64,000 nucleotides of DNA from DASSBR01 sp035708085 (GTDB lineage Bacteria; Pseudomonadota; Gammaproteobacteria; Natronospirales; DASSBR01). Each line of letters starts with the position of its first letter. Position 1 is the stretch's first letter. The notes under the pieces are model-generated. The model was not told the origin of the DNA. It saw only the letters and a list, made by a program, of their open reading frames with translations, and did not search any database. Of the stretch, positions 6,835 to 16,437 are shown in pieces. The position numbers were made by a program, and so were the translations under genes. Where the stretch lies: positions 62,001-126,000 of the forward strand of contig DASSTE010000074.1 of the NCBI GenBank assembly GCA_035708085.1, written 5' to 3'.

Positions 6835-9530
6835 TGGTTGGTCTCGACCCCTTTTTGCATGACAGGCGCGGGAAACTCATGCCGCGCGACATTGACGCCG
6901 TGTAGCCGCACCGTCGGCACCGCACCGGCAAGGTCCGCGGCCCGATAGCGCGCGGTGAGCGTGATCGACTCTCCCGGCCACAAGGTCACGTCGTTCCCGT
7001 TCCATGTCACCGGCAATACCGGCGGCCCGCCCTTGCCGCGCCGCATCGACAGATGTTGGAAAAACTGGACGTGCCGCGATTGCGCCGGGTTGACGATTTT
7101 GACCGTTGTAACGTCGTCAACACCGGTGCGGCGGGTTGCGGCGCTGATTTCGACTGTCGCCGCCGGCAAATGTTCAAGCGCGCTGAAATCAGCGTAGCGG
7201 CTCACCGGCGTTATGTACCACGTCGACTTCTTCCAGTCGAGCTTGTCCGGATGTGTCGACAGCCAATAAACGTTCCGGCTGAGGAGCTTTCCATCGGCAT
7301 CCATCAACGCGAGTTCGACGAAAAAGGTCGGCGACAGATGTGCGAGATTCGGTAGCTGCAGCAACGCGTGCGTGTGGTCGGCCGGCAGCGTTATGCGCGC
7401 GATGCGCCGCGTGTAGCGAATCCGGCCCTCGAGATCGCGAACCCTGATTTGCGCCGTCAGGTCCCGCAGCGGATGCCGGGTCAAGTTGACGGCGATGATC
7501 TTGCCGCTGCCGTACGCGTATTGGATATGCACCGGCTCGTTGGCCTTCTTGGCGCCGAAGTAGGCGCCGGCCGGATCGAGGTAATAATTGAACAAATGCC
7601 AGTGCAGCGACGGCCAGGCGTTGTTGAGCATCCAGTAAATCAGACCGGTCGCCGGGCTCGCCGCATCCATATGCGCGGCGTAGGCCTCGAACTGTGCGCG
7701 GGTGGCTTCGTAATTCGCGAGCTGCGCTTTTTCGACGTAATCTTCCAGGCTGCGTGGGGCGCCGTAGCGCGCGGCGAGCGCGGCGTCGAAGCGCTTCAGC
7801 GTCGAAAATGGCGAAAACGCGGGCGCGGCGTGGTATTGCTTCACGTGTGGCTTCTGCCACAACGCCTGGAGCGCGATCGGCGAAAGCATTTTCGTCAGGC
7901 TGTCGAGCGTCGGAATGTCGATGCCCGCGCTCATTTCCGAATCAAAGCCGAAGGCGCCGCCGTGCTTGTCGGCATACCAGTAGTTCGGCGGCACCCAGGC
8001 GTATGGCCCCGCCATTTTCAGACCCGACGGCCCGGCCGCCGGAGTCTTTTGTGCCGAAGCCGCCGAGACGATCGGGTCCGGCCAGTCGGCAGCGTGCAGC
8101 GCATCGACGTACAGTTGCGCGATCTTCGTCGGCGGCGCGTTGTCGCTGCCGATCAGGAACGCGATCACAGACGGATGATTGCGCAGCAGGCGCGCTTCGC
8201 TCGTCATCGACTCGCGCGCCACTTTCATGTCCGTCGCATCCCACGGCGCGCCGCCGGTGCCGGCCCAGCCTTCCCATTTATCGCAGCATTCCCAGCCGGG
8301 CAGAATCATGATCCCGTTGCGATCGGCGAGATCGTAAAAGTGCTGACGCTCGAGCTTGCCCTCGGTGCGAATCGCGTTGAGGCCGAGGTTGCGAACGTAG
8401 CCGAACTCCTCCGCCAGCCGTTTCGGTTGCACGCGCAGAAACATGTCCGGCGACCAGCCCGCGCCGCGAATCAGCAGCGGCATCCCGTTGACGACGAACT
8501 GGCGATAGCCTTGCGGCGTGAGGTGCGAGCGCACGTCGCGAATGCCGAACGTCGCCTGTGCTCGATCGGACAGAGCCTCCCTTACCGTCGCGCTCAACCT
8601 CACCTTATACAGAGGGTGGGGGCCGAGCCCCGCCGGCCACCATACGCGCGGGTTGTGCAGTTCTAGTGCCGGATCGGAGGCGGGATTAAAGGTGACGGTT
8701 TTTGTTTCGTGCGGCTTTAGCGTGAGACGGCGGTGGAATTCAACACCGGCCGTTTCGCCATTAACGACGACACTGTGCGCCGCATCATCGTCGTTGTGCA
8801 CTTCCGCCTTGATCGCAAGCGCCGCGCGATCAAGCGCCGGCAGCGCAAGATTCGAGGTGACGCGCAAGCCATGCAGCGACACCGGGCCGGAGCGCACCAC
8901 ATCAATGCCGCGCCACAGGCCCATGTTGTTGTCCGGCGCGGGCGGATTCCAGTCGATCCAGCCCATGATCAGGTCGCGCTCAGGCTCCGCCGGATAAACC
9001 TCGACAGCCAGCGTATTGATGCCGGGATGCACCAGCCGGGTCACGTCTATTTCGTGCACCGTAAATGCGCCGGCGATTTGCGTGCGATCAGCAATCTCGA
9101 CGCCGTTCAGCCACAGGTCGGCCCGGGGGATAATGCCGTTGGTGCGAATATACGTGCGCAAGCCGTGCGCGCCGTCGAGCTGGAATTCCGCGCGATACCA
9201 CCACGGAACCCGGAAATGTTCGTGATTGACGCTGCGCAGCCGGTCGCCCTTAAACAATCTTGTGTAGCGGCCGTCCGTCAGCAGCGCAGCCATGACGGTG
9301 GATTGCGCGCCGGCCGCATACCAGCCCTTGGTCGAAAAATCCGCTTGTGAAATCGTGTGACCGTTTTGCGGTGCGCGCGTCGACGATTCGATCTGCCAGC
9401 CGGCAATAAGTGTAACGGTTCCGGCAGCCGCGGGGATCGTTGTCGTCGTGCCTGCCGCTGCGTTCAAGGACGCGGCAAATACAATGCATGCAGCCGTACC
9501 GGCGAATGCCATTCGTAACCGTGGTTGCAT
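6831..9530 (-). CDS. GH2 exo-beta-D-glucosaminidase-like glycosidase
   Basis: 899 residues, signal peptide after the start at 9530 (MQPRLRMAFAGTAACIVFAASLNAAAG). The start has GGGGAG a few bases upstream. GH2 order is visible: sugar-binding jelly roll (WYRAEFQL, LWLNGVEIAD), Ig-like domain, TIM barrel (FVVNGMPLLIRGAGWSPDMF), then C-terminal beta domains. In the barrel LIGSDNAP (D463) and GFDSEMSAG (E532) match the acid/base and nucleophile region of CsxA-type exo-beta-glucosaminidases (spacing 69, versus 72 in CsxA from memory), rather than the NE motif of beta-galactosidases. It would remove glucosamine from non-reducing ends. First gene of a minus-strand operon, divergent from a TonB receptor. 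Specificity is inferred. Confidence 0.85.
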   Translation of the reverse strand: MQPRLRMAFAGTAACIVFAASLNAAAGTTTTIPAAAGTVTLIAGWQIESSTRAPQNGHTISQADFSTKGWYAAGAQSTVMAALLTDGRYTRLFKGDRLRSVNHEHFRVPWWYRAEFQLDGAHGLRTYIRTNGIIPRADLWLNGVEIADRTQIAGAFTVHEIDVTRLVHPGINTLAVEVYPAEPERDLIMGWIDWNPPAPDNNMGLWRGIDVVRSGPVSLHGLRVTSNLALPALDRAALAIKAEVHNDDDAAHSVVVNGETAGVEFHRRLTLKPHETKTVTFNPASDPALELHNPRVWWPAGLGPHPLYKVRLSATVREALSDRAQATFGIRDVRSHLTPQGYRQFVVNGMPLLIRGAGWSPDMFLRVQPKRLAEEFGYVRNLGLNAIRTEGKLERQHFYDLADRNGIMILPGWECCDKWEGWAGTGGAPWDATDMKVARESMTSEARLLRNHPSVIAFLIGSDNAPPTKIAQLYVDALHAADWPDPIVSAASAQKTPAAGPSGLKMAGPYAWVPPNYWYADKHGGAFGFDSEMSAGIDIPTLDSLTKMLSPIALQALWQKPHVKQYHAAPAFSPFSTLKRFDAALAARYGAPRSLEDYVEKAQLANYEATRAQFEAYAAHMDAASPATGLIYWMLNNAWPSLHWHLFNYYLDPAGAYFGAKKANEPVHIQYAYGSGKIIAVNLTRHPLRDLTAQIRVRDLEGRIRYTRRIARITLPADHTHALLQLPNLAHLSPTFFVELALMDADGKLLSRNVYWLSTHPDKLDWKKSTWYITPVSRYADFSALEHLPAATVEISAATRRTGVDDVTTVKIVNPAQSRHVQFFQHLSMRRGKGGPPVLPVTWNGNDVTLWPGESITLTARYRAADLAGAVPTVRLHGVNVARHEFPAPVMQKGVETNQ

Positions 9531-9643
9531 GCGCTCCCCGCTGCTCCTTTGAAATTTGAGTGTCGAAGCGTTGCATCGCCGCTGCAACCTGTCAAGCTGC
9601 ACATATTCTACATTTACAAAGTTCAGCCGTTTGCAGGGATTCG

Positions 9644-9660
9644 TATAGCCTGCGGCTATA
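9644..9660. promoter_or_regulatory. 17-bp palindromic operator, copy 1 (proposed LysR site)
   Basis: TATAGCC-TGC-GGCTATA, a perfect 7-bp inverted repeat with 3-nt centre. It contains T-N11-A, the core of LysR-type operators. It lies almost midway between the GH2 start (9530) and the TonB receptor start (9777). ATTTAGGCGATTTAC follows at a fixed offset shared with copy 3: GGCGATTTAC starts 16 nt after both palindromes. Confidence 0.75.
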
Positions 9661-9680
9661 AGTGGTTTCGATTTAGGCGA

Positions 9681-9709
9681 TTTACTTGATGCGTGAGCGA
9701 TGCTATTAC
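9681..9709 (+). promoter_or_regulatory. Predicted sigma70-type promoter of the TonB receptor operon
   Basis: TTTACT (9681-9686), 17-nt spacer, TATTAC (9704-9709). The -10 begins 44 nt after operator copy 1, which would place the palindrome near -64, the usual site for LysR-type activators. Leader to the ATG at 9777 is about 60 nt. Confidence 0.5.
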
Positions 9710-9776
9710 ATAGGGTGACCGAAAGCGCGAAATGGCAGTTGCGCTAAGGCTGACACAAAAAACATGGAGGGGTCCA

Positions 9777-12716
9777 ATGAAACGATCCACCTGTATCGGC
9801 ATCCTCAAGAGGGCCGCTATGGCGGCGGCTTTTATTGCATTCACGAGCAGTGGCGCCTGGGCTGCATCCAAAACGGAAGGCTCAATCTACGGCCAAGCCA
9901 CGCCCGGCGAGAGCATTGTCGTCCACAGTCTTTCAATAGGCCTTTCGCGTGCTGTAATCGTTGGCAGCGACGGACATTTCCGTATCAATGATTTGCCGCC
10001 GGGTGAGTACAGCGTCACCCTTCAGCAGAATGGTGAGGTCGTCGCAAGCCGCAGTCACGTTATCGTCCAGGCCGGCATTGGTACCGACGTCCGTTTGGGT
10101 ACCGGTGCGGCACAAAACCTTGGAACGATCAAGGTGGTGGGCGGGTCGATCAACCCGATCGACGTGTCGTCAACCAACACTTCGCTGGTGCTGACTTCCG
10201 CTGAGTTTAAACAGCTGCCGGTACCGCGCGACATCACCAGCGTTGCGTTGTTGGCGCCGAGTACTTTAGCCGGTTCGCCGAATTTTGGCTTCGGTGTGTC
10301 GTTCGGTGGTTCCTCGATTGCAGAGAACGCCTATTATCTCGATGGACTCAACGTTACGGACATGCAGGAATTTCTGTCGTTCGCGGTCCCGCCGTTTGAA
10401 GGCCTTGAGCAATACCAGGTATTGACGGGCGGTTACGGCCCCAAATTCGGCAACGCCCTTGGCGGCGTCGTCAACATCGTGACTAAGAGTGGCACCAACC
10501 AGTTTCACGCCGGCGCCAACGTCTTCTGGACGCCGCCCGGTTTGCGGAGCAAAGGGCCTGAAACGTTCCTGCCGAATGGTGATCACTTCATTCACGACAG
10601 TTACGACGAATACTCGAATACCGTGTACAACGTGTACGGCAGCGGTCCGATCATCAGGGACCACCTGTTCTTCTACGCGCTGTATCAAGGGCAGAACTAC
10701 AAAGATGACCTGTACGCCGGTAGTACCAGCTATCACGACGATATCGGCAATCCGGAAGGCCTGCTGAAGCTCGACTGGAATATCAACGACCGCAACCGAC
10801 TGACGTTCACCGGCTTCAGCACGGAACGTGAGGACAATGAAACCATCTATTCATTGGATCCGCTGTATTCGACCACTCGCACCGGCGTCACCGGAACCGT
10901 TCAGACCGATCTCGGGTCGCGTGCCTACATCGGCAAGTACACCGGGACGTTCACGGACAATTTCTCAATGACGGCGATGTATGGCTACGTCTATTTCGAC
11001 AACGGCGCGACCCCTTCGGGTGTCGATTGCCCCGTCGTTTATAACGATATCGGCGACACGTCAATTCGTCTCGGCTGCTGGTCGTCCTACTATATTCATC
11101 CGAAGGACAATAACAGCCATCGTCACCAGTACCGGCTCGACTTCGAATGGCAAATCGGCCCGCACGATGTGACATTCGGCTACGATCATCAGGATTTCGT
11201 CACCCAATATCACATTCACTACAGCGGCGGCCACTACTGGCTGTACGAAGATGCCGCGCCCGGTAACTTGCTGCCCAATGGGGCCAACGTGCCGGCGGGC
11301 GTCACCCAGATCGTGCGCAAGCGCATATTTACTGAAGGCGGTACTTTCGAGGATATCGGCGACGCAGCCTATATCCAGGACAAGTGGCGGATCGGTAATT
11401 GGTACGTGAGGCTTGGCCTGCGGGATAGCCGCATCGACAGCAAGAACGCCAATGGCAACACCTACATCAAGTTCAACAACGAGATTGCGCCCCGGCTCGG
11501 CTTTTCGTGGGACGTTAACGGGGACGGCAGCCTGAAGATCTACGGCGATCTCGGCCGTTACTTTATTCCGATTCCTACCAACGAAAGCGTTATCACTGCG
11601 GGCGCTCGCATCGAGACCGACAACTACTACACCTTCACCGGCATGGACTCCACGACCGGCGCGCCCACCGGCACGCAGGAAATCGGCGGCCAGTACGTGG
11701 TGGCGGACGGCAAAGTGCGCAGCCCCCAGAGCGTTGCGGCCTGGAATCTGAAGTCGATGAGCAACGACGAACTGATCCTCGGGGCCCAGCAGCGCATTGG
11801 CATGAGTCAATGGTCGGTCGGCATTCGCGGGATTCGGCGCGTACTCGTTAACGGTGAGGAAGACACCTGCCAGTATGAGGGCTTCGCGAGGTGGGCCGAG
11901 GCGCACAATTACGATGTCGACTCAGTGCTCAACTCGCCGACCTGCATTATCGTCAATCCCGGCAGTGATGTAGGCGACTATGTCGATATCGATGGCGACG
12001 GCCAGCTCGAAAAGGTGACCATCGAAAACAAATATCTTGGTCTGCCGGATATGGAACGCTATTACAACGCGGTGGAACTGCTGTTTCAGCGCGCGTTTGA
12101 CGGCAAGTGGTTCCTGAACGGTTCGCTGACGTGGTCGCATAACTACGGCAATGCGCAAGGCTATGTGAAACCCGCGACCGGTCAGGAAGAAGCCGGTACG
12201 ACCACGAACTTCGATCACACCGAATGGACGGTCGACTCCTATGGCAATCTGCCGCAGGACCATCGCTGGGTATTGAAGGTTTTTGGCGCCTACAACTTTA
12301 CTCCCGAGTGGCGCGTCGGCTTCAACGTCCTGATACACAGCGGCATGCCGATCAGTTGCCTGGGCACGTATCCGAACTTCTACGGCAATCACAACTCGGC
12401 TGCCAGCGAAAACATATCGCATTTCTGTGGAGACCAGTTCGTCCCGCAGGGTTCGGTCGGCAGGACGCCTCGTATTTACAGGCTCGACGGATCGGTGCAG
12501 TACAGCCCGGCGTGGGCGCCGGGGCTGCAAATCAGCCTGGCTGTCTTCAACGTGTTGAATTCGCACCATGCCACTCACGTCAGCGAATTCTACGACGATG
12601 GACGATATGCCGGTCAGCCGGGTAGTTACCATTACATCCGCATTCCGAGCTACTTGGTGCCGGATGCCTATCAGACGTTCCGCTATGCGCGAGTGAGCGT
12701 CGAATACGACTGGTAG
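9777..12716 (+). CDS. TonB-dependent receptor, Oar-like with N-terminal carboxypeptidase-regulatory-like domain
   Basis: 979 residues. The start at 9777 follows GGAGGGG and opens a signal peptide ending GAWA. Residues about 33-105 form a CarboxypepD_reg-like beta domain (GSDGHFRINDLPPGEYSVTL), then LGTIKVVGGS and a plug (YYLDGLNVTDMQEF, GYGPKFGNALGGVVNIVTKSGTNQFHAG), and a roughly 800-residue barrel that ends in a Trp, as outer-membrane barrels often end in an aromatic residue. This architecture is that of Oar-type receptors, which take up peptides or oligosaccharides with TonB energy. First gene of TBDR-S12-YkuD-APC; its promoter carries operator copy 1. Ligand unknown; neighbours suggest an amino-sugar or D-peptide compound. 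Confidence 0.93.
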   Translation: MKRSTCIGILKRAAMAAAFIAFTSSGAWAASKTEGSIYGQATPGESIVVHSLSIGLSRAVIVGSDGHFRINDLPPGEYSVTLQQNGEVVASRSHVIVQAGIGTDVRLGTGAAQNLGTIKVVGGSINPIDVSSTNTSLVLTSAEFKQLPVPRDITSVALLAPSTLAGSPNFGFGVSFGGSSIAENAYYLDGLNVTDMQEFLSFAVPPFEGLEQYQVLTGGYGPKFGNALGGVVNIVTKSGTNQFHAGANVFWTPPGLRSKGPETFLPNGDHFIHDSYDEYSNTVYNVYGSGPIIRDHLFFYALYQGQNYKDDLYAGSTSYHDDIGNPEGLLKLDWNINDRNRLTFTGFSTEREDNETIYSLDPLYSTTRTGVTGTVQTDLGSRAYIGKYTGTFTDNFSMTAMYGYVYFDNGATPSGVDCPVVYNDIGDTSIRLGCWSSYYIHPKDNNSHRHQYRLDFEWQIGPHDVTFGYDHQDFVTQYHIHYSGGHYWLYEDAAPGNLLPNGANVPAGVTQIVRKRIFTEGGTFEDIGDAAYIQDKWRIGNWYVRLGLRDSRIDSKNANGNTYIKFNNEIAPRLGFSWDVNGDGSLKIYGDLGRYFIPIPTNESVITAGARIETDNYYTFTGMDSTTGAPTGTQEIGGQYVVADGKVRSPQSVAAWNLKSMSNDELILGAQQRIGMSQWSVGIRGIRRVLVNGEEDTCQYEGFARWAEAHNYDVDSVLNSPTCIIVNPGSDVGDYVDIDGDGQLEKVTIENKYLGLPDMERYYNAVELLFQRAFDGKWFLNGSLTWSHNYGNAQGYVKPATGQEEAGTTTNFDHTEWTVDSYGNLPQDHRWVLKVFGAYNFTPEWRVGFNVLIHSGMPISCLGTYPNFYGNHNSAASENISHFCGDQFVPQGSVGRTPRIYRLDGSVQYSPAWAPGLQISLAVFNVLNSHHATHVSEFYDDGRYAGQPGSYHYIRIPSYLVPDAYQTFRYARVSVEYDW

Positions 12717-12718
12717 TC

Positions 12719-14317
12719 ATGCGTCATGTAATCACCGCACTAGCGACGGCGCTGCTGATTTCGGCAGCGCCGTCGGCGTGCGCGGCTTCGCCTTACGACG
12801 CCATGGTCGATGCGGTTATGGCGCGTTACCATCTTCCCGGTCTTGCCGTAGGCGTCATCAAGAACGGCAAGGTGGTGTACATACGGACGGACGGTGTACT
12901 GGCCATCGGCTCGGGCAAGCCCGTCACGTCGGATACGCTGTTCAAGATCGCGTCGAATACCAAGGCGTTCACAACTGCGCTGCTGGCCCGCCTGGTCCAG
13001 CAAGGCAAGCTCAAGTGGAACGACCCGGTGCGCAAGTACCTGCCGAAATTCGGCATGTACGAGCCGTGGGTGGCGCGCAATATGCAGGTCCGTGATCTGT
13101 TGATGCATGACAACGGTCTGCGCGCCGGCGCGGGCGATCTGATGCTTTGGCCGCAACCGAACGATTTCACGCGCGCCGACATCGTGGCGGGCCTGAAGTA
13201 CATCAAGCCGATCCACAGCTTCCGTGCGACATACGCCTACAGCAATACGTCATACGTGATCGCGGGCCAGGTTGCGGCCGCGGCCGGCGGCGCATCCTAC
13301 GAGCACTTGATGCGTCGGGAAGTGTTCAAGCCGCTGGGCCTGACTCGCTGCATCGTCGGCCGCTTCAATCGAGACGAAGTGGGTAACGTCGCGCAACCGC
13401 ATACCCGCTCACATGGTCATTGGGTCGTTACCGGCGCCGACGGCAAAATTGTACCGTTAGTCACCGCCGCCGCGGCCGGGGGTGTCCGTTGCAGTCTGAA
13501 CGCCATGCTGAAGTGGGCGCAGAACTGGCTCGCGCCGACGCCGAAACAATTGGCCTGGCTGTCGCCGAAGCAGCGCCGCATTTTGTGGTCGGCGCACCGG
13601 CCGATTCCGTTATCGCCGCGCCGTCGTGCGTGGGACCACGCCCACTTTTTCGCCAACGGCTACGGCTGGCACCTCGAAGACGTCGACGGCAAATGGGTCG
13701 TCTGGCATACCGGAACGCTGTCCGGCGTGTACTCGGCGCTGACTCTGCTGCCCGACCAGAAGACCGGCTTTGTCATCCTTATTAATGCCGAAGCACCCGA
13801 TGCACGCCGGGTGCTGAAAGAAGTCATTCTGAAGCATTTCACCGCGCCTGGACGGGGTCGATCGGTGGCGAGTTATGCGGACGAACTGGCGCGCGCGCAC
13901 CATCGGCAACAGGTGTCGCATATGCCGGATACGTCCTCACGTGTGCCGGCGACCGCGCACGAACTCGAGCGGGAACTCGGCATCTGGCGCAGTCCGTGGT
14001 TCGGCAAGGTCTCGCTATGCGAGGCTCACGGCAAAGTGCGCTTCAGTTCCGCCAAGTCGCCGATGATGATGGGCATCGTGATGCGTGTCGGGAATCGTTA
14101 CCTGGTGGATTGGGACAATTTCGGCCCGCACGCCGAAGCCTGGCTGGAGTTTGCGCAAGAGAAGCCTGTTGTCTTGCAGATGGCCAAGGTCGATCCCGAC
14201 GCCGATTTCAGCTGGGATTATGAAGATCTCGCGTTTCGACGAATCGGCGCGTGCCGACGTGCCGGCAACGGCGTTACTGCACGGTTACAACGGCACGCGG
14301 GCAGGGCGTCCGGGTGA
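12719..14317 (+). CDS. Secreted serine hydrolase, beta-lactamase/S12 family
   Basis: 532 residues with a signal peptide (MRHVITALATALLISAAPSACA). The catalytic motifs are SNTK (S79, K82), YSN (174-176) and HTG in VVWHTGTLSG, the usual replacement for KTG in the esterase/D-aminopeptidase branch. A C-terminal beta-barrel-like domain follows (SPWFGKVSLCEAHGKVRF). It starts 2 nt after the receptor stop, with little of a ribosome binding site, so translation probably depends on the receptor. Expected role: periplasmic cleavage of D-residue-containing peptides or esters imported by the receptor. S12 members vary in activity, so the substrate is open. Confidence 0.9.
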   Translation: MRHVITALATALLISAAPSACAASPYDAMVDAVMARYHLPGLAVGVIKNGKVVYIRTDGVLAIGSGKPVTSDTLFKIASNTKAFTTALLARLVQQGKLKWNDPVRKYLPKFGMYEPWVARNMQVRDLLMHDNGLRAGAGDLMLWPQPNDFTRADIVAGLKYIKPIHSFRATYAYSNTSYVIAGQVAAAAGGASYEHLMRREVFKPLGLTRCIVGRFNRDEVGNVAQPHTRSHGHWVVTGADGKIVPLVTAAAAGGVRCSLNAMLKWAQNWLAPTPKQLAWLSPKQRRILWSAHRPIPLSPRRRAWDHAHFFANGYGWHLEDVDGKWVVWHTGTLSGVYSALTLLPDQKTGFVILINAEAPDARRVLKEVILKHFTAPGRGRSVASYADELARAHHRQQVSHMPDTSSRVPATAHELERELGIWRSPWFGKVSLCEAHGKVRFSSAKSPMMMGIVMRVGNRYLVDWDNFGPHAEAWLEFAQEKPVVLQMAKVDPDADFSWDYEDLAFRRIGACRRAGNGVTARLQRHAGRASG

Positions 14318-15051
14318 CATTTGATCGCCGAAAAATCGGGCTGGCGCTAGGCGTGCTGCTGCTCTGTTCTACAGCGCCCTGTGCGTGGAGCGCAACCGCA
14401 GGCGCCGCTACCGGACAGTATGTAGGTCAACTGCTTGCCAAGGCTCATAGCGCCTACGGCAGCTCGCAAGCCATCGTGGTGACAGTCGGTGCGCCGGACA
14501 AGCCGCGCGCGTCGCTCGTTGCCTACGCTTTCAAGAACGGTCATTGGAAAAGGGCGACCGGGAAGATAGCGGCAGTCGTCGGGCGTCGCGGGATCACGCT
14601 CGACAAGCATGAAGGCGATCTCAAATCGCCGGCGGGTATCTTTTATTTGGGCCGCGCGTTCGGCTCTGCGCCAAAGCCCGACGGCGTGGACATGCCGTAC
14701 ACCAGAACGACGAAGAACGACTACTGGATCGACGACACGACATCGCCGGACTACAACAAGTGGGTCAGGTACGCCGGCAATCCGGGCACACGCTGGAAGT
14801 CGTACGAACGGTTGCTCGTCCCCGCGTATCAATATATGATCGTCATCCGTTACAACATGGATCCGATACGCAAGGGCCGCGGGAGCGCCATTTTCTTTCA
14901 CATCTGGCCCGGCCCGGACGGCTCGACCGTAGGCTGCACAGCGATCTCGAAAGCACACCTGGTCGATCTGCTGAAGTGGCTGGAACCCGACAAGCGGCCG
15001 GTGATTATCCAGGGCACCGTGGCGCAGCTTAAAACGATTGCCCATCGCTAA
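14314..15051 (+). CDS. L,D-transpeptidase catalytic domain (YkuD-type) protein
   Basis: 245 residues from a GTG at 14314 that overlaps the S12 stop as GTGA; the GTG opens a signal peptide (IGLALGVLLLCSTAPCAWSA). The YkuD-type active site is FFHIWPGPDGSTVGC, with His196 and Cys208. YkuD-fold enzymes join or exchange D-amino acids on the meso-DAP residue of peptidoglycan stems. The motif differs from the classic SHGC form, placing it nearer the YafK/ErfK-like L,D-transpeptidase-related group, some of which are hydrolases. Its position in a TonB receptor operon rather than a wall-synthesis operon makes a catabolic role on peptidoglycan peptides possible. Confidence 0.85.
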   Translation: MTFDRRKIGLALGVLLLCSTAPCAWSATAGAATGQYVGQLLAKAHSAYGSSQAIVVTVGAPDKPRASLVAYAFKNGHWKRATGKIAAVVGRRGITLDKHEGDLKSPAGIFYLGRAFGSAPKPDGVDMPYTRTTKNDYWIDDTTSPDYNKWVRYAGNPGTRWKSYERLLVPAYQYMIVIRYNMDPIRKGRGSAIFFHIWPGPDGSTVGCTAISKAHLVDLLKWLEPDKRPVIIQGTVAQLKTIAHR

Positions 15052-15075
15052 ATTCCACCGTTCCGGCAGCGTCCC

Positions 15076-16437
15076 GTGAGTCGGCAATGTTTTCGCCGCA
15101 CGCTGGGGCTCCTGCCGGCGACCGCGATCAACATGACGCAGATGTGCGGCATCGGGCCGTTCATCACGATACCGATCATGGTCGCCACAATGGGCGGCCC
15201 GCAGGCGATGATCGGCTGGATTGCGGGCGCCGTGCTGGCGATGGCGGATGGCCTGGTCTGGGCGGAACTCGGCGCGGCGCTGCCCGGTGCCGGCGGTAGC
15301 TATCTTTATCTGCGCGAGGCGTTCGAGCATCGCACCGGCAAGCTGATGCCGTTCCTGTTCATCTGGACGGCGATGCTCACGATTCCGCTGATCATGGCGA
15401 CCGGCGTGATCGGCCTGGTGCAGTACCTCGGCTTCTTTTTCCCGCACCTCGGCTGGTGGGCGCAACGCGCGATCGGCGTAGGCGTGACGGCGCTGGTCGT
15501 GCTCGCGCTGTACCGGCGCATCGAGTCGATCCGCTGGATTACGACCGGCCTCTGGGTGATCATGCTTGCGAGCGTCACGCTCGTGATCGCCGCCTGCTTC
15601 AGCCATTTCGATCCACATCTCGCATTCAACTTCACGGGTGGCGGCGCGGGTTTTCTCACCGGGCTCGGCAGCGGCCTGATCATCGCCGTCTACGACTACC
15701 TCGGCTATTACACCAGCGCGTACATGGGCGACGAACTGCGCGACCCGGGGCGCGTCATGCCGCGCTCGATCGTCATCGCGATCGTGGCCATCATGGCGCT
15801 CTACCTCGCGCTTAACATCGGCGTGCTGGGCGTGGTCCCGTGGCAGACCGTCGCGCATGCGTCGTCGATCGGCTCACTGGTGCTGGAGCGAACCTGGGGC
15901 TATACGGCGGCAGCGATCGTGACTGTGCTGATCCTGGTGACCGCTTTCGCGTCAGTCTTTGCAGGATTGCTGGGTGGTTCGCGGGTGCCGTTTTACGCCG
16001 CTCGCGATCAGGTCTTCTTCAAGGCATTCGGCCACCTGCACAACCGCCACGACTTTCCGCACGTCGCGTTGCTCGCGATGGGAGCAGTGACCGCCGTCGG
16101 CTCGTTCTTCGATCTCACCGAAGTCATCAATATGCTGCTGGCGGCGTCGGTGCTGGTGCAGTCGCTTGCGCAAATCGCGGCATTGATCGTCTTGCGGCGC
16201 CGCCGCCCGGATTTGCACCGCCCGTACCGGCAATGGCTATACCCGCTGCCGTGCGTCATCGCCGCGGTCGGGTGGAGCTTCGTCTACTTTTCCGCGACGT
16301 CACTGTCGCTGCTCCTGTCCGGCATCTGGATTTTTGCCGGGATCGTTGCGTTTCTCGCGTGGGCGAAGGTCAACAGGGCGTGGCCGTTTGGTGCTATCGG
16401 CGTCGGTTCACGCGGCATTACGGGGGCGGCGGACTAG
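15076..16437 (+). CDS. APC-family amino acid permease (second type)
   Basis: 453 residues from a GTG at 15076. About 12 membrane helices; the first carries MCGIGPFITIPIMVATMGG and the third region GAALPGAGGSYLYLREAFEH, both typical of the APC superfamily, but it is clearly more distant from the other two permeases here, which share GSGIFRVPS. AVYDYLGYYTSAYMGDELRDPGRVMPRS is the conserved sixth-helix loop. Last gene of the TBDR-S12-YkuD operon, 24 nt after it. It likely imports the released amino acid. Its stop overlaps the convergent SGNH gene by 3-4 nt. Confidence 0.88.
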   Translation: MSRQCFRRTLGLLPATAINMTQMCGIGPFITIPIMVATMGGPQAMIGWIAGAVLAMADGLVWAELGAALPGAGGSYLYLREAFEHRTGKLMPFLFIWTAMLTIPLIMATGVIGLVQYLGFFFPHLGWWAQRAIGVGVTALVVLALYRRIESIRWITTGLWVIMLASVTLVIAACFSHFDPHLAFNFTGGGAGFLTGLGSGLIIAVYDYLGYYTSAYMGDELRDPGRVMPRSIVIAIVAIMALYLALNIGVLGVVPWQTVAHASSIGSLVLERTWGYTAAAIVTVLILVTAFASVFAGLLGGSRVPFYAARDQVFFKAFGHLHNRHDFPHVALLAMGAVTAVGSFFDLTEVINMLLAASVLVQSLAQIAALIVLRRRRPDLHRPYRQWLYPLPCVIAAVGWSFVYFSATSLSLLLSGIWIFAGIVAFLAWAKVNRAWPFGAIGVGSRGITGAAD

